From NCBI GenBank assembly GCA_964017195.1, contig OZ024896.1, positions 5,843,487 to 5,907,486 of the forward strand: a stretch of 64,000 nucleotides of DNA. The letters run 5' to 3'. The first letter of the stretch is position 1, and each line of letters begins with the position of its first letter. This stretch comes from Siderastrea radians. Lineage: Eukaryota; Cnidaria; Anthozoa; Scleractinia; Rhizangiidae. Under the pieces are notes generated by a model, which worked only from the letters and a program-made list of their open reading frames with translations, did no database searches and was not told the origin of the DNA. Of this stretch, positions 51,419 through 61,134 are shown piece after piece. Both the position numbers and the translations under genes were made by a program.

Positions 51419-52430
51419 CAACATTTAAGGCCGCGAGTTACGAGCTGCTCATGAATAAATGGTGGTGGAGGTCTTACGCTAAAAGACTTTATATCTTGAG
51501 CGCTTGAGAGCCGATTCCGTTGAAACTTAACAGAGAGCTTGAGGAATGGTGGAAGTGCAACGAGGTTGTTTTTGGTTTGATGTATTGCGCGTCTTTTTGA
51601 TGCTGTGAGCTCCCAAAGATAAGATTTTGTAAAATGCGACTCCGTGTCTAAGTTTTCTCATCGTGGAGAAGACAACCCGTCCTGATTTTACCACTCATTG
51701 GTGAGTTAAAACCCGGTATTGTGTCACAACGGAAGTCGATTAGGGGATTTCGAGTTCCATTGAAAGTTGTAAGCTTTTGAATGAGTAAAATCGTCCTTGT
51801 TTTATTTTGAAGCCTTCAATATTTTGTTTAAAAGCCTGTTTAAAAAAATTGCTTGTGTTGTGACAATCTACAACACGTCTAGTTTATCTGCCTGTTGTTT
51901 CAGTTCAGGAAATTCTATATCCGAGCTGTATTTTTTTGGACACAAAATTGGTGGTTTTAGGACTTCCAAAGGCCTACCGAATAAACACGAATGTTGAAGT
52001 AAGTTATGCTAATAATGGAAATCAAATTCTAGCAGCTATTGTGTACTGTCCAGAAAAGAACAATACGTTGCAATTAGAGATCGCAAATATTTGGATTGAA
52101 TAATATAAGCGTTTCTGAAGCTCTACGTTAGCTATAAGAAGTAGCATTTTAGTTTGTTTTGTTTTGTTGGAAAACTTCTAAAAAGTTTCTATTAACGTTT
52201 AAACGTAAAAAAAGCCGGACTTCGACAAGATTTGTTTTAAATTTAAAATGCTTAAAAGTCAAAAGATCAGTTCGTGGCACACGATTAAACGCACGTGCAA
52301 TTATTGATTCAGAAAATGAAAGTTTCACTGAAGACCTTGTTCATGAATATTTCGTGCAATGTCGCTACCATTCGTCGCACTTCGTGCATGCGCTTCAAAT
52401 AAATGAATGTTGATGACCTAGTTGCTCACC
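51419..52430. other. unpaired part of the left arm
   Basis: This kilobase has no counterpart in the right arm, which instead carries the hairpin element 61711-62123. No gene recognised; probably an insertion or retained original sequence. Confidence 0.4.
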
Positions 52431-53062
52431 CGCGGCCTTAATTGATCTCACATATTTCAATACAGCTTCGACATAATTATTTCGCGCGCTTTTCTCGACA
52501 TATATATAATTTCCGCCAGTATTTCATGTAAGTCTCCATGACTTGTCCCCAATCCCGCGCACAGCAAACAACATGGCGGCCCACTCGGCACTGGATTCCA
52601 AATATTGATTCTTTCTTCGATTCTCTGGTGGAAGACATACGAGGAGCAAGAAATCACCCGCCTACCAACCAAGTGGACAGTGCAGAATTCTGGTGTCGCA
52701 GACTTGACCAATATAAACGGCCTGTGAGGTTGTTTTTGGCTCGAGTGGAGGGATCGCGGCCCGATCAAGTCACTTTTTTTTCGAGATTTAGAGATCTTAA
52801 TGGATACCATGGGAAATCTTCGAGAAGCGCTTGATGCTCGAAGTTCTCGCAGACAGTTAGAAGTTGAAGGACAAGATGCTGTTCAAAATCTTTCCGCTGT
52901 AGACCACACAGGAAGAACGGGAAGACCCATGTACACCATAAACCGACACTCAAATTAGAATGCTAAAGGAGGAAGGACTTCTATAGGCAGATGTGGCACG
53001 CTTATTGGGAGTTTCTCCGATTACTTTACGGAGAAGAAGAACAGAATTTGAAATGCCCCTTG
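52431..53062 (+). pseudogene. N-terminal part of an integrase-domain gene, left copy
   Basis: The left copy contains IPNIDSFFDSLVEDIRGARN, VDSAEFWCRRLDQYKR and RLFLARVEGS. A frame slip in a T-run near 52768 follows, then a helix-turn-helix ADVARLLGVSPITLRRRRTE (52988-53047) after an in-frame TAG. The HTH layout resembles that placed before an rve-type integrase core in multi-copy fish and cnidarian proteins (family memory). The core does not follow in this orientation; at about 53055 the sequence switches to the opposite strand. The same gene start lies inverted at 61135-61690. Confidence 0.7.
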
Positions 53063-53173
53063 CTTTACTGCCTCAAGAAATAACCGAAGCACAGTTTCAG
53101 CTCTGTTGTTTGCTGAAGCCTCGAGGAAAGCTATCAAACGTGAGTAACCATCAATGGCACCATGCACAACGAT
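53052..53173 (-). pseudogene. integrase core fragment (continuation of the right copy)
   Basis: On the minus strand this reads YIVVHGAIDGYSRLIAFLE and then ASANNRAETVLRLFLEAVK, a typical rve integrase beta-strand region with the second-strand D. It is the direct continuation of HLDGNHKLIEPYR encoded at about 60488-60526 (minus). The two halves are separated by the TIR element 53174-60478, whose 8-bp duplication ACAACGAT lies within the codons for this stretch. Confidence 0.75.
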
Positions 53174-53336
53174 ATACCTGCCAACTTTTCCTAAGTCAAA
53201 TGCATGAGATTTTCGTATCCATATTACCCGAATTTCAAAAAAATTTTCGACGACTTCCGAATATTGCCGAAGATATTCCGATGACTTCCAGAGATTGCCG
53301 AATGTCGCGGTGCAAAGCTCGAAATCTCGGAGCTAT

Positions 53337-53513
53337 TCTCACTGCATACATAATTAGCCCGTCACGCGGGAAGGCTTAAGATTTTCAAATTCCAGCATTC
53401 TGTTATTGCGCACTGTTGGCGTGATGCTTTGCGGCCTTCTGCTTTAAATATCGAAGTTTCAGTCACCTCGTGGTCAGTTTAACGGAGTTCGGTTGAGTCA
53501 CCATAAAGGTTTC
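53337..53513 (+). repeat. split direct repeat A1
   Basis: 177 bp from TCTCACTGCATACATAATTA to CCATAAAGGTTTC. One T/C difference from A2. It probably holds the element's promoter. Confidence 0.92.
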
Positions 53514-53542
53514 TTCTAGTTTTTTGACCGCCACCAGCACTC

Positions 53543-53677
53543 ATGGCCGAAGCCGACGCCGATCCTGTTTTGCCTTTGCCGCCAGCTCCGGCGGCGCCAG
53601 TTCCTGATCCATTACCCGTTGTTATACCGGCTGTTGAACCGGCACCTGTTGCACCGGCTCCTGTGGTTGTTCAAGAG
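53543..53677 (+). CDS. gag exon 1 of the Ngaro-like element
   Basis: ATG 53543 opens 45 codons (MAEADADPVLPLPPAPAAP..., rich in Pro/Ala/Val) ending exactly at donor GAG|GTAGAT. The acceptor TTTAACAG|CCA at 55508 joins in the same phase to the second exon (PVDRIRMLEDK), giving a 212-residue protein. Splicing is inferred from the phase match, donor and acceptor. The alternative is that gag starts at ATG 55527 and this is a separate short frame. Confidence 0.6.
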
Positions 53678-55508
53678 GTAGATTTTCATTTCTGTGTTTA
53701 GTCTTATGTTACGTTTTGGATTTTCGGGGCGCGGGTTAGGTTTCGCGCTTTAGTCGTTACGCTGGCCTGCTTGTTCGCCTCCTCGCGTTTTCTTGTCTGG
53801 CTTTTTCTTCGTGTTGTTTGCCTATCATCGTTTTTGGCCGTTATTGCATGCGGGTTTTGGTAGTTTTTTCGCTAGCTTAGTGTCCTTGTTCGGTTTTCTA
53901 TCTTTAACACTGTTTTACGGCTTTTTGGCACAAGGTGTGATTCCCTTTTGTTTTATTTTCAACCTCGTTAGTCTTGTTGTGTTTTTGGTTCGCTGTTTTA
54001 CAAGTTTTTTGCCCTCTTGGGGTGTTTATTTCTTTTGGGGTCAGTTTTTTGCATATTTGTCCTTTTTCATTCTCTTATTTTAGATTGTTTGTTTCGTAGT
54101 TTGTTTCGCGCTTTTCATTGCGGTTTACTGCGTTATTCCTGTTGTTTCGTTGCTCTTTCGCGTTCATGTAGTCTATGCCGCCACCTTTTGCGTGCCTCGA
54201 ACTATCTTAAGGTCGGCGCTTACTGCTTTATACGTTCAAGTTTTTGATGTTTATATGGCCCGTTGGGCCGGCAACCTCTAGGGTTGTATGTTGTTTTTTG
54301 AGTGTGGCCCGGAGAGCCAGAAACCTGTAGCGGTGACACAATTTTTGAAGTATGGCCTGGAGAGCCAACAGCCTGGAGAGCCAACAGCCTGGAGAGCTGT
54401 AAATTATTATTTAAGTGTGGCCTGGAGAGCCAACAGCCTGGAGAGCTGTAAATTATTATTTAAGTGTGGCCTGGAGAGCCAACAGCCTGGAGAGCTGTAA
54501 ATTATTATTTAAGTGTGGCCTGGAGAGCCAACAGCCTGGAGAGCTGTAAATTATTATTTAAGTGTGGCCTGGAGAGCCAACAGCCTGGAGAGCTGTAAAT
54601 TATTATTTAAGTGTGGCCTGGAGAGCCAACAGCCTGGAGAGCTGTAAATTATTATTTAAGTGTGGCCTGGAGAGCCAACAGCCTGGAGAGCTGTAAATTA
54701 TTATTTAAGTGTGGCCTGGAGAGCCAACAGCCTGGAGAGCTGTAAATTATTATTTAAGTGCGGCCTGGAGTGCCAAAAGTCTGTAGAGCTGCAAATTATT
54801 ATTTAAGTGCGGCCCGGAGAGCCAAAAGTCTGTAGAGCTGTGAATTATTATTTAAGTGCGGCCTGGAGAGCCAACAGCCTGGAGAGCTGTAAGTTGTTAT
54901 TTAAGTGCGGCCTGGAGAGCCAACAGCCTGGAGGGCTGTGAATTGTTATTTAAGTGCGGCCTGGAGAGCCAACAGCCTAGAGCTGTAAATTGTTCTTTGA
55001 CTGCGGCCTGGAGAGCCAAAAGTCTGTAGAGCTTTGACATAATTTTTCGAGTTTGGCCTAGGGCCGGCCGCCTGGAGGGCTGTGGATTGTTTAGTCCGGG
55101 TCTTCAGTTGATTAGGTAAATTACTTAATTATTGTTAAGCTTTCAGACTCCCTCGGGTTGTAGATGGGTTTTTTTTTCTTGTTATTTATTTAGTTTGTTT
55201 ATTTAGTTCATAGTCTCTTCTGCTTGTATAGCTTTCCGCAGTCTGAGGGTGTGGCACGTTTTTGGTGCGCTCATTTCGCTTTTGTCAGCTGTATAGCTAG
55301 TGGCGGAGTTTTAAAGTATAAGTGCGTTGAGGCAGTGGACCTAAGAACTGCAGCATGATTTCATTATCTGTTGTGCTGGTTTGGTCGATAATTTTGATTG
55401 CTTCCCGCAGCTTTTGCGTGGTAAACCGTACAATTTGTGGTTACTTGTGCCGTAGTGTTTATGCCATGGTGACATCCTTTATTCTCCCCTTACGTTTTTC
55501 TTTAACAG
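53678..55508 (+). other. predicted 1.8-kb intron in gag
   Basis: The GT-AG interval between the two gag exons. It holds T-rich sequence (53700-54290) with accidental hydrophobic open frames, and a large 49-bp minisatellite (54299-55085). Confidence 0.55.
54299..55085. repeat. 49-bp minisatellite, about 16 units
   Basis: The unit CCTGGAGAGCCAACAGCCTG + GAGAGCTGTAAATTATTATT + TAAGTGTGG repeats at exact 49-bp steps (54421, 54470, ...). Units are nearly identical in the middle and diverge at both ends (CGGAGAGCCAGAAACCTGTA at 54311; AGAGCCAAAAGTCTGTAGAG in distal units). The decay pattern fits unequal exchange or slippage. Confidence 0.95.
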
Positions 55509-56012
55509 CCAGTTGACCGTATCAGGATGTTGGAAGACAAAATTAAACTTCTCGAGCAGGAGAGGTCTGCCGAAAGTTGCACTAATGCGCTGCTAGCCCT
55601 TAGAAGGCATCTGAATAGGCCGTCGTCCCTCTTTGACCGCTTTGAAGCTATCGAGCTTTTGGAGACCCTCGTACGCCTGGCAAGGACGCAGGCGCACGAG
55701 AAGGCGGACGAATACGCCGCGGCGCTTGAGGAAGTAAAGGCTAGGCAGCCGTCCCTCGGCGTCGACCATCTTCAGCGTTTGATGCTTGGTCTTGTTGGGG
55801 ATCCCCTAAGAGCTAAAATGGCCAAGGAGGCTGCGTCGATTCTGAAGGGGATGTCCAAGGCGCCCTCTCCAAGTTTCCAGGCAAGACGTCCCTTGCGCCA
55901 GTCCGCCCCGTATTCGGTCCAGTGTCACGCTTGTGCAGGATGGGGACACATTGCGCGCAACTGCAAATCCAGACGTGGAGGCGGTCCTGGACGTGGGCGT
56001 GGACGCCAATGA
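55509..56012 (+). CDS. gag exon 2 of the Ngaro-like element
   Basis: Continues from exon 1 in phase. MLEDKIKLLEQERSAES is a short coiled coil, followed by helical segments (FDRFEAIELLETLVRLAR) and a basic tail with one CCHC zinc knuckle, CHACAGWGHIARNC, then an RGGGPGRGRGR end. This is the usual gag layout: assembly region, then nucleic-acid-binding knuckle. It would package the element RNA. The first internal ATG at 55527 is an alternative start. Confidence 0.8.
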   Translation, partial: PVDRIRMLEDKIKLLEQERSAESCTNALLALRRHLNRPSSLFDRFEAIELLETLVRLARTQAHEKADEYAAALEEVKARQPSLGVDHLQRLMLGLVGDPLRAKMAKEAASILKGMSKAPSPSFQARRPLRQSAPYSVQCHACAGWGHIARNCKSRRGGGPGRGRGRQ

Positions 56013-56296
56013 TTGTGTCTACAATTCTATAATTCAAGGATTTTGTATGTTTTGTATTAAATATTTTTCTTTGTTTGTTCACACTTGTCTTCTTTGCCTT
56101 GGGGTGGGTATTTGCCCTTGCCCAGTTGACCTCGGGGGGACCTTCTCAGTGTCTCAATTTCGGACCTAGTTCGGAGCCTGGGGTCAACAAAGGGTTGGGT
56201 TCCCTTTAAGCTTTTTCGGGTGTTTGTTTCGGCTCATTTCGTCTCCCTTTCGTTACGTTTTAGGCAAATCATTCTTCGTTTATTTCAAGACTCAGT
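56013..56296 (+). other. spacer between gag and RT frames
   Basis: Pyrimidine-rich, including TTTTAGG near 56262, which might be an acceptor for a separate RT transcript. No conserved protein. Confidence 0.35.
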
Positions 56297-58444
56297 ATGG
56301 CTCAGCTACACGTCTCTGCGGGAGATGTGCCTCTTCGCTGCATAACACAGGGAGCCCCTCCCTTTGTTGGCCCCTTGCCTCCTCTGGAGCTGGTGGCGTC
56401 GCGTCCGGGTTTGGGTAATCTAGCTCATTTGCGCTTCTTCGACCCTGCCCACTTCAGGGCTGGCAATATTCTTAACAAGCCGTCCATTTGGCAGGGCCTT
56501 CTTGATAAATCGCCCTGTTCTGAAGTTGACCTTTTGGAGGTTATCAAAGATGGAGTTCGCGTCGACCGATTTTTCAAGCCTTTTAGGGGGAATATCAAGG
56601 GACAGGCGTACGACTCCGAACATCCTCCTCCAATAATCCTAAAGAACTCGCCTACCACAGCCAAGTTTTCCCAGTTTGTCTCCGATTCCATAATACAATG
56701 GGTCACCGCGGGGGTTTTAGCAGTTTGGGGCCCAGTGGATAGTGTGGCGCCCCCACGTTTGGTTTTACCACTAACTGTCGAGCCTTCAAAGCCGCGGTTG
56801 TGTCATGATGAGCGATATCTCAATTTATGGATTCGTGACCTCCCATTCAAGCTTGACCACCTTTGCGATTTGCCGCGGTATGTTCTCCCCGGTCACTTCC
56901 AGAGTTCCTGTGATGATAAGAGTGGTTATCAACATGTCTTGCTTCATCCCTCGTCTCAAACTTATTTCGGCTTCCAGTGGCATGGTTTCTATTTTGTGTT
57001 TCGTACACTGCCGTTTGGATGGAAGGCCAGCGCGTTTATTTACCATAAGCTCGGACTTGCAGTTTCGGCCTCCGCACGGTCTCACGGAGTCCCAGTTTCG
57101 CAGTACATTGATGATCGGCACGTTGGATAACTTTTTACTTCTCCATTGCGGGTTAGTCGCGAGCCATCTCTCGAGCGAGCTAAGGCGGCAGTTTATATTA
57201 TGTGTTATCTGCTCATTGAAGCTGGATATTTCATTGGTCTTGACAAATCGCAGCTGGTTCCTTCGACATGGGTTCGTTTTCTGGGTTTTGTTTGCGATTC
57301 TGTACGTCAGGCCTTCCTCGTCCCTGAGGACAAGAAAGTCAAGTTCGCGGCGTTGAGGGAAGACATTCTTTCGTCTCCATACGTGGGATTGAAAACACTT
57401 CAACGATTTTCGGGGAAGGTCATTTCTTTTAGCCTTGCCATTCCTGGATGTAAGTTGTACGTGCGCGACGTCTTTAGGGCGATCTCCCGCCTTTCAGGAT
57501 CTACTTGCCCTTCCCTCAAGGTAGAGGCGACTCTTTGCACCGAGATAGAGTTTTGGCGTTTTCTTGATAATTGGAAGGACTGCCTTCCATGGAGAACTGA
57601 ACGCCACGCAGTGGTTACACTTTATTGTGATGCCTCCAAGAGGGCCTGGGGTGGTACTCTGCTACAGGACTGTCGCAGTCTGGAGTCGAGAGATTACTGG
57701 TTAGACAGCTCGCAAGATATCAATGTTTTAGAGACTCGGGCTTTGCTGCATTCGCTCCTTTCGTTCAGGCATCATCTCAGCTCGCGTAGGGTGGACGTTC
57801 ACACTGATAGCCTCGTTTTGAAGTCTGCTCTGGCAAATGACGGTTGTAAAAACCAAGACATTAACAATGTCCTTAAAGACATTTTTGATTGCTGCAGAAA
57901 ATTCAATTTCAGCCTTGATGTGCATTATGTTCCTTCAAGTGAGAACCCGGCTGACATCCCTTCCAGGAAGGTTTCAGATATCGATTGCATGTTGTCAGAA
58001 AGGGCTTGGGAGCCCATCGAGCGCCTTTTTGGGCCTCACACCTTCGACCTTATGTCTTTGGATAGCAATTGTCAACGTGATGGGGAAGGCCGGTGTTTGC
58101 TCCATTTTACACCTTGTGCGACTCCAAGCTCTTGCGGAATTAACGTTTTCGCACAGTCTCTGCCTTTGGACCACAACTTGTATGTGTTTCCACCGTTTGT
58201 GCTAATTGCGCCCCTTCTAAAGTGCATGTTCGAGCAAGATTTTCATGGTGCCTTTACGATCATCGTCCAGGATTTAAAGCCTCGACGTTTCTGGTGGGCG
58301 TTGTTGCAGTCGCTTACTGTTGATGGACTCCTTTTGGGGAAGAAAGGCGAAGATGGCATTTTGTTGTTTCCCTCTCAAAACAGCCGTCGCTGGTACTCAA
58401 AAGAGCTTCAGTGGGATCTGTGGGCCTTCCGTTGTGTTTGCTAA
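56297..58444 (+). pseudogene. RT/RNase H of the Ngaro-like element, one internal stop
   Basis: One frame from ATG 56297 (MAQLHVSAGD) to 58444, interrupted only by TAA at 57128-57130, directly after QYIDDRHVG, the RT catalytic box. Upstream are PRLVLPLTVEPSKPRLCHDE and DDKSGYQHVLLH (palm). Downstream are VRFLGF (thumb region), then RNase H with LYCDASKRAWGG, NVLETRALLHSL, VHTDSL and HYVPSSENPADIPSR. The frame is otherwise complete at about 714 residues, so the stop looks recent. With it, only a truncated RT lacking thumb and RNase H could be made unless read through. Confidence 0.9.
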
Positions 58445-58470
58445 GCCAGCCTGATCTCTTCTTTTAGGTT

Positions 58471-59724
58471 ATGCGTCCATGGAAGTCAGCCCGACGCTGT
58501 TCAGCCTGCCTTTACCCTAATGATTCCGATGTGAATTATTGTCAGGCGTGCGGGACATCGACCGGACTTCACCTTGCTGTTACGTCAACTGTTCGCGTGG
58601 ATGAAACGGCGATCAAGGAACGGTTTAAAGAATTTCAATCTGTTATGCGCTCTACCCCTTACCAAAGGCAGAAATCCGCTTTGGAGCAACAGCTCTCCCA
58701 GTTTTTGGGTGCATTGACTCCCCCTAGGACAGTGACTTCTTGTACTGCTAGTGACATTGTCAACTTTCTAATTTTTAAGGATAAGTCAGGGAGAACTGTA
58801 GTACATTCGTCTTTATGTTCAAGGGCTTCCTGCACCTGTCCTAAGCGCTTGGCAGCCGGGTCGGTAGATTCCCTTATAGGTCGTTTGAGGGCCGTGTTTA
58901 ATAATCTAGGACGTCTTAATAATTCTAACCCGGTTGCCCACCCCTTAGTTAAGGACTACTTAAAATTTGTCAGGCAGGAGCAGGCGGGTTTGGCTATAAC
59001 ACCCGTTCAAGCAGTACCTTTGTTTTTCGATAAATTTCGTAGACTCATAGCTTTCTTACGAGGTTTGCTTTTAAGTCACGCGCCTCTTTCGCGCTCAGGT
59101 AAATACATACTCGTTCGGGACGCTACGTTTTTTGTGGTGGATTTTTTCACCGGGGATAGGGCCTCTGACCTCGGTCGCCTTCAGTCTTGCAACATTTTTA
59201 GGTTAAGGGATCGGGAAGGCTTTTTGCTCAAGTTTACTCTCACTAAAAATATCCGCAAGGGCTCACCTCGCTCTTTTGCTTTGATTAAGTTTACTCATCC
59301 CGAGGTTTGCCCGGTTGCCTGGGTCCAGCATTATATTACGGTGTGCCAGTGCCTGAAAATTTCATTGGATCAAGGGTACTTTTTTAGAGCCACGGAACGC
59401 GATGGTTCGGTGGGGGACAAACCCTTTACAGGTTCCGCGGTTAACAATCGGTTGAGGAAACACCTTTTAGAGTCCAAACTCCATGCTGGAGAGACTCCGC
59501 ACAGTTTTCGGGTAGGATTATCCAACACTCTAAGGCTTTTAGGCTGTTCCCAGGAAGAGGTTGCTCAATACCTAGGCTGGAAAAGTGGGGAAGTCGCGAG
59601 TAGATATATGCAGCGCTCACATGCTGACGCTTCCCTTACAATATTAGAAAGCGTGTTCCCCAGAGTGGCTTCCGGCTTGGTAACCCCGGTCTCACATCCC
59701 AATAATTTGGACGCTGCTGTTTAG
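58471..59724 (+). CDS. tyrosine recombinase of the Ngaro-like element (417 aa)
   Basis: Intact frame from ATG 58471. The N-terminus has a CxxC...CxxC zinc ribbon (C10, C13, C24, C27). A core-binding helical part follows (about 45-170), then the catalytic domain with R230 (GDRASDLGRL), a lysine in TKNIRKG (259/263), HSFR (H344, R347), W370 in the His/Trp position (YLGWKSGE) and nucleophile Y379 (SRYM). All active-site positions are filled. Its role is to integrate the circular DNA copy by site-specific-type strand exchange. It begins 26 bp after the RT frame ends. Confidence 0.92.
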   Translation: MRPWKSARRCSACLYPNDSDVNYCQACGTSTGLHLAVTSTVRVDETAIKERFKEFQSVMRSTPYQRQKSALEQQLSQFLGALTPPRTVTSCTASDIVNFLIFKDKSGRTVVHSSLCSRASCTCPKRLAAGSVDSLIGRLRAVFNNLGRLNNSNPVAHPLVKDYLKFVRQEQAGLAITPVQAVPLFFDKFRRLIAFLRGLLLSHAPLSRSGKYILVRDATFFVVDFFTGDRASDLGRLQSCNIFRLRDREGFLLKFTLTKNIRKGSPRSFALIKFTHPEVCPVAWVQHYITVCQCLKISLDQGYFFRATERDGSVGDKPFTGSAVNNRLRKHLLESKLHAGETPHSFRVGLSNTLRLLGCSQEEVAQYLGWKSGEVASRYMQRSHADASLTILESVFPRVASGLVTPVSHPNNLDAAV

Positions 59725-59870
59725 CTAGCTCCGAGATCTACAAGAAGGGGTTGGGGTTCTGAGTAATGGAAGGAATAAAGTTTACGATTCTTTGTGTGAG
59801 TGTGGTATTTTGGTTTTCTGCATTCCTTGCCCCCCTTTCCGAAATTGACAGCGGCGTGTCTGGGGCAGGA

Positions 59871-59938
59871 GCGGGTATCCTCCCATAACTTAGCTTCCCG
59901 TGTCAGGGCAATTGTTCGCGGTGAGAATGTTTTACTAT
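59871..59938 (+). repeat. split direct repeat B1
   Basis: 68 bp, GCGGGTATCCTCCCATAACT to TGTTTTACTAT, identical by eye to B2; directly abuts A2. Confidence 0.92.
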
Positions 59939-60115
59939 TCTCACTGCATACATAATTAGCCCGTCACGCGGGAAGGCTTAAGATTTTCAAATTCCAGCAT
60001 TCTGTTATTGCGCACTGTTGGCGTGATGCTTTGCGGCCTTCTGCTTTAAATATCGAAGTTTCAGTCACCTCGTGGTCAGTTTAACGGAGTTCGGTTGAGC
60101 CACCATAAAGGTTTC
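59939..60115 (+). repeat. split direct repeat A2
   Basis: 177 bp copy of A1, followed by a unique segment (60116-60190) containing GGTGGCGGTC, which is complementary to GACCGCCACC just after A1 (53526-53535). Confidence 0.92.
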
Positions 60116-60190
60116 GCCCCTCCCACCTCCCCTGGTGGCGGTCGATCACTGCTGTATCCTACATTCTACACGCTAATTGCCCTGGCAGTC

Positions 60191-60258
60191 GCGGGTATCC
60201 TCCCATAACTTAGCTTCCCGTGTCAGGGCAATTGTTCGCGGTGAGAATGTTTTACTAT
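60191..60258 (+). repeat. split direct repeat B2 (right end)
   Basis: 68 bp copy of B1; the element ends at CTAT, after which the host TIR element resumes. Confidence 0.92.
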
Positions 60259-60486
60259 CTTGATCACTTGTTATTTAGGACTCAAACTCGACTTTAAGCG
60301 CCGTTTATTAGAATATTCTCGGGGGAATTGAATTGAATTTTTGTTGTTAATGTGTTAAAGAACAAGTTCTCCGGATTTGTGAGTCAGGCGTGAGAAATTG
60401 TCCTCGATACGTGAGATCGATGTCTTTGATCCATATAGGCGTGAGATTCACGCATAATGCGTGAGAGTTGGCAGGCATACAACGAT

Positions 60487-61134
60487 TTCTGTAGGGTTCA
60501 ATCAGTTTGTGATTACCATCCAAGTGCCTGTGGGTGTAAATAAATAAATAAGAGAATTAAGAACAGTCATGCACTTGTCATATTATTTGGCTTCCCTGAG
60601 GGGGAGGAACCTGGACTGATGTGGGGGAATATAGGATTTTCAACAAATTTGAGGACTTGTTGTGGGGGTAATGTCGGGACTTAATTAATGACGACCTGGC
60701 TCTCGGGGAAAATAAAGGGACTTTCCTTCTGGTGAACTGAGGGAAGATTGGGAATGAGATGTGTTTTCACTTGATTGATGATAAGATGGGGTGGAGGACT
60801 AGGAAAAGGTATAAACATCTGTGAACAAAATTTGTTATGCATATGTGCAATCATAAACAAGTTTAGAATTGCCCTGTGCCTATTGTTGGAATCAACAGGT
60901 CGTCTTTTGTTAGTGATATCACAGAAATGGTTTCACTTACTGCTTTAAGCAACTTGGATCGACCTTCTTAATTGTTTTCTTTTTCAAAGAACAATAGTTT
61001 TGGAGCTGTATCTATCAATAGGCCCTTGAGTTGTGTCAAAGTGTATGTTGTTGTTCTGTGATAGATTTTGAATGTGAATCCTCAAGTGTTTGCCACCTGT
61101 TCAAAGAACCAAAATGAAGTCCTGAAGTGCATTG
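60487..61134 (-). pseudogene. integrase gene, right copy: middle part
   Basis: At about 60488-60526 the minus strand encodes HLDGNHKLIEPYR, the first-D region of an rve integrase core, which is then cut by the TIR element. From 60540 to 61134 no further coding is recognisable: a deletion or insertion has replaced the helix-turn-helix part seen in the left copy. It includes G-rich and AT-rich filler. Confidence 0.55.

Larger units (their letters stand above)
53337..60258 (+). mobile_element. DIRS-group (Ngaro/PAT-like) tyrosine-recombinase retrotransposon
   Basis: It shows split direct repeats in the order A1 (53337-53513), ORFs, B1 (59871-59938), A2 (59939-60115), B2 (60191-60258). This A1-ORFs-B1-A2-B2 order is diagnostic for PAT/Ngaro-type elements, which replicate through a circular intermediate and insert with a tyrosine recombinase, without target duplication; none is seen. 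Gag, RT/RNase H and recombinase genes lie between. A1 and A2 differ at one visible position, so insertion is recent, yet the RT frame has one stop. Confidence 0.9.
53174..60478. mobile_element. small TIR element (about 380 bp) split by a tyrosine-recombinase retrotransposon
   Basis: The left end ATACCTGCCAACTTTTCC and inverted right end ATGCCTGCCAACTCTCACGC are flanked by ACAACGAT (53166-53173 and 60479-60486). Only 53174-53336 and 60259-60478 belong to this element; the rest is the nested retrotransposon. An 8-bp duplication suggests hAT or a related family. Non-coding. Confidence 0.75.

Noticed and set aside
53793..54247. Hydrophobic, Phe/Leu-rich open frames suggesting membrane proteins
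   Set aside because: They lie in the T-rich part of the predicted gag intron, and two frames are open at once, as expected for T-rich DNA.
54299..55085. CRISPR-like regularly repeated array
   Set aside because: The 49-bp units abut directly without unique spacers and lie in a eukaryotic retroelement, so this is a minisatellite.
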